NCBI GenBank assembly: GCA_964508135.1
Contig: CAZDSU010000011.1
Location: 1 to 64,000 of the forward strand
Direction: 5' to 3'
Length of the DNA stretch: 64,000 nt
From: UBA6168 sp964508135
Lineage (GTDB): Bacteria > Bacteroidota > Bacteroidia > Chitinophagales > Saprospiraceae
In this document: one piece after another, positions 10,701-19,110 of the stretch
How positions within the stretch are numbered: the stretch's first letter is position 1
How the letters are laid out: each line of letters begins with the position of its first letter
Translations under genes and position numbers: made by a program
Notes under the pieces: model-generated
Told to the model about the DNA's origin: nothing
The model's input: only the letters and a program-made list of their open reading frames with translations
The model's database searches: none

Positions 10701-13700
10701 TTCGGCGGCAGGGTGTATTTCGCCACCTGGCGGGAAGACATCGGCAGGCAAAGCGCTACGGCTGCGAATGAAATCTGGAGCATTGGGCTGGATGGTTCGG
10801 GCGAGTTTCAGGGGACGTTTTTCAACGGTGGCAGCCAAAAATGGGAGAACGGCGAGGTGCTGGAAATTACGCTACCATGTTATCCTGTTTCCACCAATTA
10901 TTCCAACCCCGTCTCGGACATTGCTTTTTCAAAAACAGGTAGGATGCTGCTCGCCGAGCGCACGATGTCTAGCGATTGCGGCGGGGCGTTCTCGACCAAC
11001 TGGTACGGTTACGCCCACACTTCCCGGGTGCTCGAATATGAGTTCAACGGCCTTTCCTGGAGCCTGACGCCAGGGCACACTACTTCGCTTTGCAGTACGA
11101 ACACCAACCTCAAATACTCCACAGGGGCAGCCAATGCAGTCACCGACAACAGTGCGGGCGGCATTGATTACGGCTATGCCAGCTTCAACCCCGCTACCAC
11201 CACGCAGCCCGATTGCGACCGCTTCATCTGGAACACGGGCGACAACCTTCACCCGTCCACCGGCTTCAACACTTTCTGCTCTCAGCCCGGCACGACCTGG
11301 CTTTACGGAATGCAGGGAACACCTGCCACCGGCGGCACGAACCTCAACAGTTTGCTGGTGGATTTTGACAACAACGTTTGCTCGCATGACAAAATCCTGC
11401 TGGGCGACGTGGAGATTTTCAGGTGCGGCTGCATCGAACCGGAACCCAACTTTCCCTGCGACTCACTTTGGGTGACGAAGGAACCCTTGGTTTTCGACCC
11501 CGGCACCATGCCCGACACCTGCTGCTGGGACATTGATTTCCATGTAAATGCCGGACCCGTTGCCTTTTTGGAGGTGGAATCGCTGACGCCGGGCGTGATT
11601 TTCAACAATCCCGCCCTCAGTTCCAACTTCCAATGGGGAGGTACGCCGACCGGAACATTGTTGCCCATTTCTTGGGCATTGCCGGGGCATGGCATTCCCC
11701 AAGGCGACTACAACGATGCGCTGACTTTTTGCCTCGGCAATATTTTGACACCCCAACAGGACACGCAGTGCGTCGTCTTCCGCTGGTACGTGTTCGGCCC
11801 AACGGACATCCCCTACCTTGCCTGCACCGATACCTGCTATTTTTACTGCCCGCCGCCGATTTACGGCGACACCTGTCTGGTGGTAAAAAACGACTCGGTC
11901 GCCTGCAACCCTGACAAGCCGCTCGAATACTGCTACTTTTTCCAGGTGCAAAACCTGAGCGATTTTACCGCCAGCCAGGTGATTTTGAGCAACCCGACGC
12001 CGGGTTTTGCTTTCAAGCCCTGCCCGCCGCCAAACATCAACATCACCAGCCCGACGATTGCCCTGCCCAACCCGGCACTCAACCCTGGCGTGGCCCCCGA
12101 CTCATGCTTCCCAACGCTTTGCGTCAAAATTGTGGCGACTTCGCCGGTGCTCACGCCCACGACTTTTTGCTTCGAGGCGGGCATTTCGAGCAACGACTCC
12201 TGTTGCCATTCCGCCCGAAAACATTGCATCACACTGGAACCCTGCTGCGACCCCTGCGAGGACAGGGGCGTGACGGTTCACACGATGCCGCCGCAGGACA
12301 GTTGCTGCCATTCACTCGACATCACGAACGACTGCGACCTTAACTTTTTTACCAAATTGGAACTGGAACTGCTCACACCGGGGGTGATTTTCGGTTCACA
12401 TTACACAGGCGGCCCGTTCCCCGCCGACTGGTTTAACCCGATTTCCACCAACACCCTGATACAATGGCAGCACATCAGTGGTTTCGTGCCGAACGGCACG
12501 ACACAGGGACTGATCAACTTCTGCCTTGATGGAATTGATATGCCCAGCGAAGTGCCGCAGGTGGTGGTGTTGAATTGGATAACTACGGGTATGAATGGCG
12601 AGGACAGCATCGCCTGCTCCGACACGCTGATTTTCGATTGCCCAGCGGTGGACAACAAATGCGTGGAGGTTTTGGAACAAAACATCGAGTGCGTGGAGGA
12701 CGCAAACGGCAATGTTTACTACCAGTTGACGATGACCATCCAGAACGTCTCGACACCGCCGCACACGGCCAATGAGGTCATTTTTACGCAGTTGGGAGGC
12801 CCGGCTGTTACCGTGTTCCCAAATCCAGTACTCATCAGCCCATTGCCGTTCGGCGGCATCACGACCATCACTACCAACATTTTCGGGTCTGGGTTAAATG
12901 TCGGCGACAAGCTGACTTTCGAGATACGCCTGCATGATTCGTTCAGCGGCGACAACTGGTGCTGTTTCGAGGGCGACTCGGTTTGCGTGTTCATTCCGCC
13001 CTGCGGCGATTCCTGTTGCACCAACTTCGATGAATTCTGCGCCTTGGTAAATCAAGGATTTACAGTGGCCATTACTGACAGTTGCAAGGTTATTGTCACA
13101 GCTCCGCAATTCGACTCCTGCCACTGGTTCTCCACGCCGCCTTACGTGCTTGGCACCAGCGTGCCGCAAGTCATCACCGACCCCAGCGGAATGTGGATGT
13201 TCATGTTCAACCAAAATGGGACGTACCAGATTTGCGTCACGGTGTTCGAGGAAAACGGCGATAGCATCTGTTGGCAAAAGTTGATGTGTACGACGGTGGT
13301 GGTGGATTGCCTTGACTCCTGCTGTACGGACTACGATGCCTTCTGTCAGGCCGTCGAAAATGCCACCACCGTCACGATAGACCCCGTACTCTGCAAAGCG
13401 ACGCTCAATATTGGTGACCTTCCCTGCGACGACTACATCGAATCGGTGAACTGGGGCGACGGGCAGACGGATGTCGGGCCATTCCCGTCAGGTTCCATGC
13501 CGATGCACACGTACACGGGTAGCGGCACGTACATTCTGACCTACCTGACGATAGAACTGAACGACAATGGGCTGATTTGCTTTGAGAAAATCCTCAGCGA
13601 CACGATCACAGTCGATTGCGGTTGCGGTTGTGGCACGTTCACCAACATCAGCATCAAGAACAAAAAAACCGGTCTGAACCAAACCCTGACCTGCAACAAC

Positions 13701-15113
13701 CAGCCTCCCCAGTTCATCCCGTGCCCACCTTCGGGCACGCCACACCACATCACTGGCAAATTGGTGTGCAACGGCGACTGCACCGCTTCCAGCGTAACCT
13801 GGAGCGTGATGAATCCGAACGGAGCAACTGTGCTGTCAGGCAGTGCGCCAGGGCCTTGGTTCAACATCTCGATTCCCAGCACGGCAGTGATTGTCAATGG
13901 GCTGTACATGGTGAAAATACAAGGTATTTGCAATGGCGACACCTGCGAGTGCAAGCTCAATTTGCTCTTCGATGGATGCGGGCCAAACTGCACCTGCAAC
14001 GACCTGGAAATGCAGGTCAGTCAGGGCATTTACCTGACAGGAGTGAGTGGCTGCACCAAAAACATCAATTCCACAGCTACTTTGACGGAATGCGATTCCG
14101 TTTTCTGGGACATCAGTAACAGCGTAGGTTTGTTGCTGACCACCGGTACCACGCTCGGCGATGCACCGTTCCAGTTCAGCTTTCCCGGTCCCGGCAACTA
14201 CAAAGTTTGCATGAAAGTGAAGCGCACCACACCCAACGACACGATGTGCATGTTCCGCCGATGCTGGATGGTTAATGTCAACTGTGGGATACCAGACTTG
14301 GTTTGCGAAGCGCCCATTCTCGACAATCCAGGCTTCCTCGAAGGTGCCCAATCTGGCGTACTCGGCCAAGGTGGTAGTTCAACGGCGTGGGGGAACAACG
14401 CAGGAACACCCGAAGTGCTCACCAATGAAGAATGTGTGGACCCGGTAGCCCTGAGAATCAAGGGCAACTGCATAATTCTCGATGTGATTGACCACGACCC
14501 CATCCCCGTCATGGCTGGCACAGCTTACAGTTACCGGCTCTGTTTCAACCAGACCGATGCTTCGGTGGCTTCTCCGCAACCTGGCGGTTCGCTGGTCGGT
14601 AGGCTTTCGCTGACGCCGCAAAGCACCGGCACTTGCGTGGGCGAGTGCGAGGAGGTCTTCCGAATCTCGGTAGATGACGCACCAGGTGGTTGGGTGGAAG
14701 TGGCGGGCGGCTTCACACCGCAGTTGGTTTCCGGCAATGCATTCTTCACCGTGCATTTGGAAAACGACTTTACCGAAGACGACCCGGAGACTCAATCGGC
14801 GCTGTTGGTTGACAATATTTGTATCGAGTTGCCACCTGCCGATGCGACGGACAACCCACTCCAAGGGCAGGGAATCCGCCTCTTCCCCAACCCGACCACT
14901 GGGGAGCTGACACTGGAATTTAAAGGCCAAATCCCCAAAGCGGGGTCAGTCCAAATCCTCGACCTCCTCGGCAGAACCCTTCGCACGGAAACACTGCTGC
15001 CCGTCAGCCAGGCGCACCAACTCTCGATTGCCACACTGCCTGCGGGCTTCTATCTCGTGAAGGTGACGGAGGGGGGCGAGCCTGTCTGGATTGAGAAAGT
15101 GGTTAAACAATAG
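7800..15113 (+). CDS. giant secreted HYR/propeller protein with T9SS sorting domain
   Basis: 2437 residues. The ATG at 7800 gives a basic N-terminus, a hydrophobic stretch and an Ala-Gln cleavage-like site (ILAQDFQ), so a Sec signal peptide is likely. The first ~380 residues look like a beta-propeller. A stretch of SprB/HYR-type Ig-like domains follows (DNC..NPV, TWTATDDCGN, CPPNV motifs, about nt 9320-10070), then a propeller-like region with Ca-loop-like repeats (about 10080-11440), then a long run of Cys-rich beta-sandwich repeats with DSCC/CCDPC motifs (11450-14280), a jelly-roll-like domain (14300-14840), and a T9SS type A sorting domain (14875-15110) that ends KVVKQ. The many Cys pairs suggest disulfide-stabilised extracellular repeats, perhaps an adhesin. 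Substrate unknown. Confidence 0.85.
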   Translation: MKSSSHSIFLQFLIPISLALFHATQILAQDFQRVYGTSLDNSFSQVVQDGTNYYVLGQDESTNGAPQRATVSRLDANGLHQWTLGLNIPSVWNDAVLTPSGELLVVGATLPLDATSRSLIGRVTQTGAFALLRTYDVTGRDFFTRIVSHPAPQNPAFPYYVLGAQFEPGGTPTTEDVVLLNFDANGVLNWKKLYISGGDDEFVRDFEVIGGNLVMAGNAAAGLIFMADNAGNLTGGVQIPQRVYRDVAPESAGGMYAAANDFGNSEAYLQKLDASLILQWEVKILQLNTISQVWEGLPGEVYVTGMGTFGGQLRTVVVKLLDSGFPSVAWVKYLSAGTGFIGGSSWYLPPFGLAYTDARTIPGGFGQSCAFISVSDSELNTCEVSMSNTDLLFTDPLPDGPILPFAEPLPLPMGVNLQESSALNWQQQEVCSTAPCDVTITITLLNNCGLVQVCANATGPGPFTYQWCDGQTSQCVTTQLPCGTHDFCVSVTCSDGTVAIATLVHVVSDPVPPVALCLGIGVILDANCTATISPAQVDGGSSDNCQIQSMSVSPAVLTGCGNFPVTLTVTDWCGNVSSCSTTVQTIETTPPVIVCPPNVQKNCNTNLGPNFTGFATATDNCDPNPVITSSDVTSGLMPCDGIIQRTWTAHDNCGNSSTCVQNILVFDNVLPVLANCPPNVTVTGVFNATGLCTADVQVASPTATDNCDQSVNLTNNFNNTANASGNYPQGTTTVTWTATDDCGNVATCSFMVTVDCAHVSDHCGEAVVTCFSGFNTPANYLSGVNQNAPVMALVDVRDHSTATPGTWWTTASASEFSDPTWTPQNLGQVFGIAIDGNEDIFVAASSIYTCATTSPYTYNPYTASGPGAIYKIDGSTFAITNYTTTGAFSPGGTRIPNNGSALGDIGYDATNNQFFVTNHADGMIYRIKNGLVMSRFDPFGTLNPPASGNASDPSFVALTERTWGVAYFGGRVYFATWREDIGRQSATAANEIWSIGLDGSGEFQGTFFNGGSQKWENGEVLEITLPCYPVSTNYSNPVSDIAFSKTGRMLLAERTMSSDCGGAFSTNWYGYAHTSRVLEYEFNGLSWSLTPGHTTSLCSTNTNLKYSTGAANAVTDNSAGGIDYGYASFNPATTTQPDCDRFIWNTGDNLHPSTGFNTFCSQPGTTWLYGMQGTPATGGTNLNSLLVDFDNNVCSHDKILLGDVEIFRCGCIEPEPNFPCDSLWVTKEPLVFDPGTMPDTCCWDIDFHVNAGPVAFLEVESLTPGVIFNNPALSSNFQWGGTPTGTLLPISWALPGHGIPQGDYNDALTFCLGNILTPQQDTQCVVFRWYVFGPTDIPYLACTDTCYFYCPPPIYGDTCLVVKNDSVACNPDKPLEYCYFFQVQNLSDFTASQVILSNPTPGFAFKPCPPPNINITSPTIALPNPALNPGVAPDSCFPTLCVKIVATSPVLTPTTFCFEAGISSNDSCCHSARKHCITLEPCCDPCEDRGVTVHTMPPQDSCCHSLDITNDCDLNFFTKLELELLTPGVIFGSHYTGGPFPADWFNPISTNTLIQWQHISGFVPNGTTQGLINFCLDGIDMPSEVPQVVVLNWITTGMNGEDSIACSDTLIFDCPAVDNKCVEVLEQNIECVEDANGNVYYQLTMTIQNVSTPPHTANEVIFTQLGGPAVTVFPNPVLISPLPFGGITTITTNIFGSGLNVGDKLTFEIRLHDSFSGDNWCCFEGDSVCVFIPPCGDSCCTNFDEFCALVNQGFTVAITDSCKVIVTAPQFDSCHWFSTPPYVLGTSVPQVITDPSGMWMFMFNQNGTYQICVTVFEENGDSICWQKLMCTTVVVDCLDSCCTDYDAFCQAVENATTVTIDPVLCKATLNIGDLPCDDYIESVNWGDGQTDVGPFPSGSMPMHTYTGSGTYILTYLTIELNDNGLICFEKILSDTITVDCGCGCGTFTNISIKNKKTGLNQTLTCNNQPPQFIPCPPSGTPHHITGKLVCNGDCTASSVTWSVMNPNGATVLSGSAPGPWFNISIPSTAVIVNGLYMVKIQGICNGDTCECKLNLLFDGCGPNCTCNDLEMQVSQGIYLTGVSGCTKNINSTATLTECDSVFWDISNSVGLLLTTGTTLGDAPFQFSFPGPGNYKVCMKVKRTTPNDTMCMFRRCWMVNVNCGIPDLVCEAPILDNPGFLEGAQSGVLGQGGSSTAWGNNAGTPEVLTNEECVDPVALRIKGNCIILDVIDHDPIPVMAGTAYSYRLCFNQTDASVASPQPGGSLVGRLSLTPQSTGTCVGECEEVFRISVDDAPGGWVEVAGGFTPQLVSGNAFFTVHLENDFTEDDPETQSALLVDNICIELPPADATDNPLQGQGIRLFPNPTTGELTLEFKGQIPKAGSVQILDLLGRTLRTETLLPVSQAHQLSIATLPAGFYLVKVTEGGEPVWIEKVVKQ

Positions 15114-15145
15114 CAACGAATGACACCCAAAATTCCACATGTTCG

Positions 15146-15178
15146 AACCTTCGCAAGCCCGTCTTGCGAAGGTTTTTT
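15146..15178 (+). terminator. strong Rho-independent terminator
   Basis: A perfect 12-bp stem (AACCTTCGCAAG at 15146-15157, CTTGCGAAGGTT at 15163-15174) with a 5-base loop is followed by TTTT. It lies 33 bases after the stop of the second giant gene. Confidence 0.85.
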
Positions 15179-15242
15179 CGTGAATCAAACCCCGTATTCC
15201 TAAAAATTCCCATCTTTGCTTGAACCCTGCAATCTTTTCTTA

Positions 15243-16226
15243 ATGATACAATTCGATTGGGCAGAAAAAATTCAAGACTACGTTTTCAAGACCTGGCTCG
15301 AAAACAAGGGAGAGGGCGTGAAAATCGCCGTCTTGGATACTGGTATTGATTTGGCGCACCCCGCTTTGAAGCACCTCGACCGACCGGGACGCAAGTTCAA
15401 TGCAGCGGCACCGGGTTTCAATCCCACCAAACCGCTGCTCTTTGGCAATGGCGATGTGACCGATGCCCACCGCAAAAAAGGGCATGGTACCCAGTGCGTG
15501 AGCACCCTGACCGCAAAGGCGGAGGGCGAGAACAACTTATTCGGTTTTGCACCGGAGGCGGAGGTTTTTATCCTAAAGGTCAACACCGTTGACCACAAAT
15601 TTTTCAGGGTGAAGGACTTCCTGCGGGGAGTGGAGGCAGCGGCCAACCTTGGCGTTGACCTCGTGGTGGCCAGCGTGTCCTACCCACCGGAGGACATCGT
15701 GTTGGAGGGCATTCCGCAGGCCGAAATTGATAGGGTGTTTGGGCTGTTGAGGGCATCGGGTGCAGTGCTGTTTGCCTCGCTCCCAAACCGTGACGATGCT
15801 GAAACATGGGCGGGTTTGCCTGCGGCGAATTTTCCTTCCCTTAGACCGGAGGCCGTTAACGTCGGGGCGATTTCCCAGAGTATTTTCCAAAACCGGAGGG
15901 CGGAGATAGACGCCGAGGCCAGCATCCATTTTTTGGTGGCAAATGCCAACGCCCATTTTTGCAAAATAAAAAACGAGTACGTCCAGGAGGGTGTTTCGAG
16001 CAGCTACGGTACCTACTTGGTGGCCGGCGTGGCTGCGCTGTACCTTGCTTCCATAAAAAAAAGGGAGAAGGACGACTACCAGCCAAGGCTACAAGCTGAC
16101 TTCCTAAAAGGGCTAAGCCAAAAATTCGTTCATCTGCTGGATGCCCAGGATTGGGTGGCAAACCAGCCAGTTTTGTACAAGACCTCCGCCGTGAAATCCG
16201 GTCCGGCTGACCCGCTCGACGCATAA
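15243..16226 (+). CDS. subtilisin-like serine peptidase (S8), cytoplasmic type
   Basis: 327 residues from the ATG at 15243; an in-frame TTG lies 27 bases upstream but is less likely. The S8 triad is visible: Asp32 in VLDTGID, His81 in KGHGTQC, and Ser254 in VSSSYGTYLVAG, which aligns with the family GTSMAxPHVAG although the surrounding residues are unusual. No signal peptide, propeptide or T9SS tail is seen, so it is probably an intracellular or atypical subtilase. It is followed after 27 bases by a membrane coiled-coil gene. Its substrate cannot be told. Confidence 0.8.
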   Translation: MIQFDWAEKIQDYVFKTWLENKGEGVKIAVLDTGIDLAHPALKHLDRPGRKFNAAAPGFNPTKPLLFGNGDVTDAHRKKGHGTQCVSTLTAKAEGENNLFGFAPEAEVFILKVNTVDHKFFRVKDFLRGVEAAANLGVDLVVASVSYPPEDIVLEGIPQAEIDRVFGLLRASGAVLFASLPNRDDAETWAGLPAANFPSLRPEAVNVGAISQSIFQNRRAEIDAEASIHFLVANANAHFCKIKNEYVQEGVSSSYGTYLVAGVAALYLASIKKREKDDYQPRLQADFLKGLSQKFVHLLDAQDWVANQPVLYKTSAVKSGPADPLDA

Positions 16227-16253
16227 ATTTTCATACAAAACCATTTCATCAAA

Positions 16254-16694
16254 ATGATTAAAAGTCTTTTGAAACTATTGGCCGTTCTGGTTGTCGGCAT
16301 CCTGATTTACAACCTCTTCCTCGGCACGGACGAAGAAAAACAAGGCGCTAAAAAGATTGTCGGCGAGGTGAAGGACGTGGGCGTGGCCGTAAAGGATTTG
16401 ATCAAGTCCGAAAAGGAAAAGTTCGACAAGGGCAAGTACGACAAAGCCGTTGACAAAATTGGCACCATGTTGTCAAACCTGAAAAAGAACGCCAAGGAAT
16501 TCGATGAAAAGTACATTGGCCGCATTGAGGAACTGGAAGAAAAGCGCAAGCAATTGAAGGAGGAACTGGACTCCCTGGACGAGAATGCCACCTCCGAAGG
16601 CAAGGGCGGCGACACCAACGCCATCAAACAGGATTCCAAGCAATTGCTCAAGGAAATTGAATCGTTGATGAACGAAATGGAGTCCGATAAATAG
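16254..16694 (+). CDS. membrane-anchored coiled-coil protein, unknown
   Basis: 146 residues. One hydrophobic helix near the N-terminus (residues 4-24) is followed by a highly charged Lys/Glu-rich region with heptad-like spacing (about 70-145), so an inner-membrane anchor with a cytoplasmic or periplasmic coiled coil is likely. It lies between the subtilase gene (27 bases upstream) and ftsX (52 bases downstream). I recognise no family. A role in the envelope or division is a guess from the neighbouring ftsX. Confidence 0.7.
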   Translation: MIKSLLKLLAVLVVGILIYNLFLGTDEEKQGAKKIVGEVKDVGVAVKDLIKSEKEKFDKGKYDKAVDKIGTMLSNLKKNAKEFDEKYIGRIEELEEKRKQLKEELDSLDENATSEGKGGDTNAIKQDSKQLLKEIESLMNEMESDK

Positions 16695-16708
16695 GTGTGG
16701 GTTTTTGC

Positions 16709-16716
16709 TAATTTTG
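16709..16716 (+). promoter_or_regulatory. candidate -7 box upstream of ftsX
   Basis: TAATTTTG matches the Bacteroidota -7 consensus TAnnTTTG exactly and lies 31 bases before the ftsX ATG. I see no good -33 TTG at the expected distance, so support is partial. Confidence 0.35.
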
Positions 16717-16746
16717 CGCCGCAATTTGCCAAACGCAGCTTCATTG

Positions 16747-17610
16747 ATGAAAAAACCGCCCATTCATAAGCCGAATTACTTTTATACCATCGTCAGCGTG
16801 ACGCTGGTGTTGTTTCTGCTGGGGCTGTTCGGGTTGCTCGTGGTGCAGGGTCAGCAGATGTTGAAAATATTGCGTGAGCAGGTCGAGGTCATCGTGGAAC
16901 TGAGGGAAGAGGCTACCTCCGAACAGGTTGATTCCCTGAAACAGCACTTGGCAGCGAGCAGCTACTTCAAGCCCAACTCCACCAAGTTCATCAACAAGGC
17001 GGAAGGTGCGGCCATGATGCAGGAGGAGTTTGGTCAGGATTTTGGGAAGCTCGATATGGTGAACCCGCTCTACGACGTGCTGATTTTTAACGTAAAATCA
17101 GACTGGATGGACTCGGACAGCATGAGCCTGGTCAGGGAGGACATCAAGCAACTGCCTTACGTGAGCGATATTTTCTACCAAGAGAGCGTCACGGAATCCA
17201 TTGCCTCCAATTTGAAAAAAATCAGCATTTGGGTGCTTGGACTCGGCCTTTTTTTCGTGCTGGTAGCGATTGCGCTCATCCTCAACACGGTGCGTCTGGC
17301 GCTATATTCCAACCGTTTTTTGATAAAAAACATGGAGCTGGTTGGCGCCTCTTGGGGCTTCATCAGCAAGCCGTACTTGAGCCGCAGTTTTAGGCAAGGC
17401 TTGCTATGCAGCCTCTTGGCCATCCTTGGGTTGGCAGCACTACTGTACCTTACTTTCAGGGACGAATCGGACCTGCAGTCGGCCATCAACCTACCCGGTG
17501 TGGCGGTGGTATTCGGCACATTGCTGGTGCTAGGCTTTGCATTAATGGTATCGAGCACCTACTATGTCGTAAAAAAATACCTGCGGATGCGGGTGGATGA
17601 TTTGTATTGA
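16747..17610 (+). CDS. ftsX: cell division protein FtsX
   Basis: 287 residues from the ATG at 16747. The layout is that of FtsX: a cytoplasmic N-terminus, a first membrane helix (about residues 14-38), a periplasmic loop with the family's ligand-like region (about 40-165), and three further helices in an FtsX/MacB permease domain (about 170-285). FtsX pairs with the ATPase FtsE to activate septal peptidoglycan hydrolases; no ftsE is in this window. The next gene, DUF3098, is the usual partner downstream of ftsX in Bacteroidota. Confidence 0.88.
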   Translation: MKKPPIHKPNYFYTIVSVTLVLFLLGLFGLLVVQGQQMLKILREQVEVIVELREEATSEQVDSLKQHLAASSYFKPNSTKFINKAEGAAMMQEEFGQDFGKLDMVNPLYDVLIFNVKSDWMDSDSMSLVREDIKQLPYVSDIFYQESVTESIASNLKKISIWVLGLGLFFVLVAIALILNTVRLALYSNRFLIKNMELVGASWGFISKPYLSRSFRQGLLCSLLAILGLAALLYLTFRDESDLQSAINLPGVAVVFGTLLVLGFALMVSSTYYVVKKYLRMRVDDLY

Positions 17611-17680
17611 AGTGCTGCCTGAGGCGGTGCAAAATGAACCTTCGACCAATTTCAGGGTAATTGGTTTCAAAAAATTAAAA

Positions 17681-18022
17681 ATGAGTACCAAGAAAAAAGT
17701 AATCGTCACTACAACGCCCCGGGCTTCGCAAACCGCTCAAAGGGCAAAGACACCGGCAGTTGCACCAAAGAACTCGGTGTTGATTTTTGGAAAATCAAAT
17801 TACATGCTCATGCTGGTTGGCCTTGCATTGATAGCGGTTGGCCTAGTGCTGATGAGTGGTGGTGCCATGCCCGATCCAAATACTTGGGACGAGAGCTTGA
17901 TTTACAGCCGCCGCCGTACTTTGTTGGGACCAGCGGTCATACTCTTGGGTTTGGTGGTAGAAATAGTGGCCATCTTCAAGAATCCTGGACTGGAAACGCC
18001 CGCAACGGAAGAGGTTGCCTAA
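17681..18022 (+). CDS. DUF3098 family membrane protein
   Basis: 113 residues from the ATG at 17681, chosen because the sequence upstream looks non-coding. A basic Thr/Ala-rich N-terminus is followed by two hydrophobic helices (about residues 46-66 and 85-105) separated by a short loop containing DESLIYSRRR, which is characteristic of the family. DUF3098 proteins are small inner-membrane proteins encoded next to ftsX in Bacteroidota; their function is unknown. The stop codon is immediately followed by an inverted-repeat element. Confidence 0.8.
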   Translation: MSTKKKVIVTTTPRASQTAQRAKTPAVAPKNSVLIFGKSNYMLMLVGLALIAVGLVLMSGGAMPDPNTWDESLIYSRRRTLLGPAVILLGLVVEIVAIFKNPGLETPATEEVA

Positions 18023-18182
18023 GTGCGCTTTGTCAATTAAATAGTGTCGGGATAAAGCAAGGGGCTTGGGGCGGTGCAGCCTCCCCAAACGAACCTCTCC
18101 CCCGACGAGCCGCCGGAGGCGGCGAGAAGGGGCAAATACTATGGTTTTTTTGACCCGTCATTTTTGATTTGACAAAGTACCA
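18020..18182. mobile_element. MITE-like inverted-repeat element C, abutting the DUF3098 stop
   Basis: AT-rich terminal inverted repeats (left from 18021: GCGCTTTGTCAATTAAAT...; right arm, read in reverse complement, TACTTTGTCAAATCAAAA..., ending about 18182) flank a GC-rich module at about 18060-18136 with the palindrome GCCGCC-GGA-GGCGGC. The left end starts in the stop codon of the preceding gene. The terminal repeats resemble those of the elements at 39627 and 57627, more distantly than those two resemble each other. No coding capacity. Confidence 0.5.
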
Positions 18183-18324
18183 AGCAGTTGTTTCGGGCAT
18201 TGATAAAATTGGTATATTTTTCAATGTAAATGGCTGTGCAGCGGCAATCCGCCCTGCTAGCGCTTACATGATGGAGCTGTCCGTTGTGAATTTTGCAGCA
18301 TCAGTTCCCGCTAAAATCGGATAA

Positions 18325-19047
18325 ATGGAAGACCCTTTGCCGAGTCGAAGTTTAATTGAAGGCACCTGCTTGCTGGTGGACAAACCGCAAGGCTGGACAT
18401 CCTTCGATGTCGTAAATAAAATCCGTTCCAGCCTCAAGCACAACCTGGGCTTGAAAAACATCAAAGTAGGCCATGCCGGTACGCTCGACCCCTTGGCCAC
18501 TGGACTGCTCATCATCTGTACCGGCAAAAGCACCAAGAAACTTGCGGAATATCAAGGCCTGACAAAGGAATATACAGGTACAATCGCACTGGGTGCAACC
18601 ACCCCATCCTACGATGCCGAGACCGAGCCAGATGCCATTTTTCCGACCGACCACATCACCGATGAAATGCTAGAAACGGCCCGACAGCGCTTTTTGGGCA
18701 ATATAGAACAAATGCCGCCGATGTTTTCTGCCATCAAGGTGGATGGGCAGCCACTCTACAAAAAGGCAAGGCAAGGAATCATGGTGGAAGTAGCGCCACG
18801 GCCAGTCACCATTTACGAGTTTGAGTTAACACGGGTGGCCCTGCCAGTGATTGATTTCAGGGTAAAATGCAGCAAGGGAACCTACATCCGCTCCTTGGCT
18901 TTTGACCTCGGAAAAGCGCTGAACAGTGGCGGCTTCCTATCTTCGCTTTGCCGCACAAAGGTTGGAGAGTTCAATTTGGAAGATGCCTGGAACCTTGACG
19001 CACTGGTGGACCATATTGGAAGCTTCTCCCCAAAGAAAGTCTTGTAA
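18325..19047 (+). CDS. truB: tRNA pseudouridine-55 synthase TruB
   Basis: 240 residues, a normal length for the short TruB form. It converts U55 in the T-loop of tRNAs to pseudouridine. Motif I KPQGWTSFDVV and the catalytic-Asp motif GHAGTLDPLATG (Asp about residue 57) are intact, as is the KGTYIRSLAFDLG motif. In many Bacteroidota an undecaprenyl-diphosphatase gene stands between the DUF3098 gene and truB; here the 302-base gap carries only a repeat element. Confidence 0.93.
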   Translation: MEDPLPSRSLIEGTCLLVDKPQGWTSFDVVNKIRSSLKHNLGLKNIKVGHAGTLDPLATGLLIICTGKSTKKLAEYQGLTKEYTGTIALGATTPSYDAETEPDAIFPTDHITDEMLETARQRFLGNIEQMPPMFSAIKVDGQPLYKKARQGIMVEVAPRPVTIYEFELTRVALPVIDFRVKCSKGTYIRSLAFDLGKALNSGGFLSSLCRTKVGEFNLEDAWNLDALVDHIGSFSPKKVL

Positions 19048-19110
19048 TTTGTTTGCAAACTGCTAATAATCAGCTTTTTAGCTTAAAATAAAAAACCTAC
19101 CAAATAGCTT

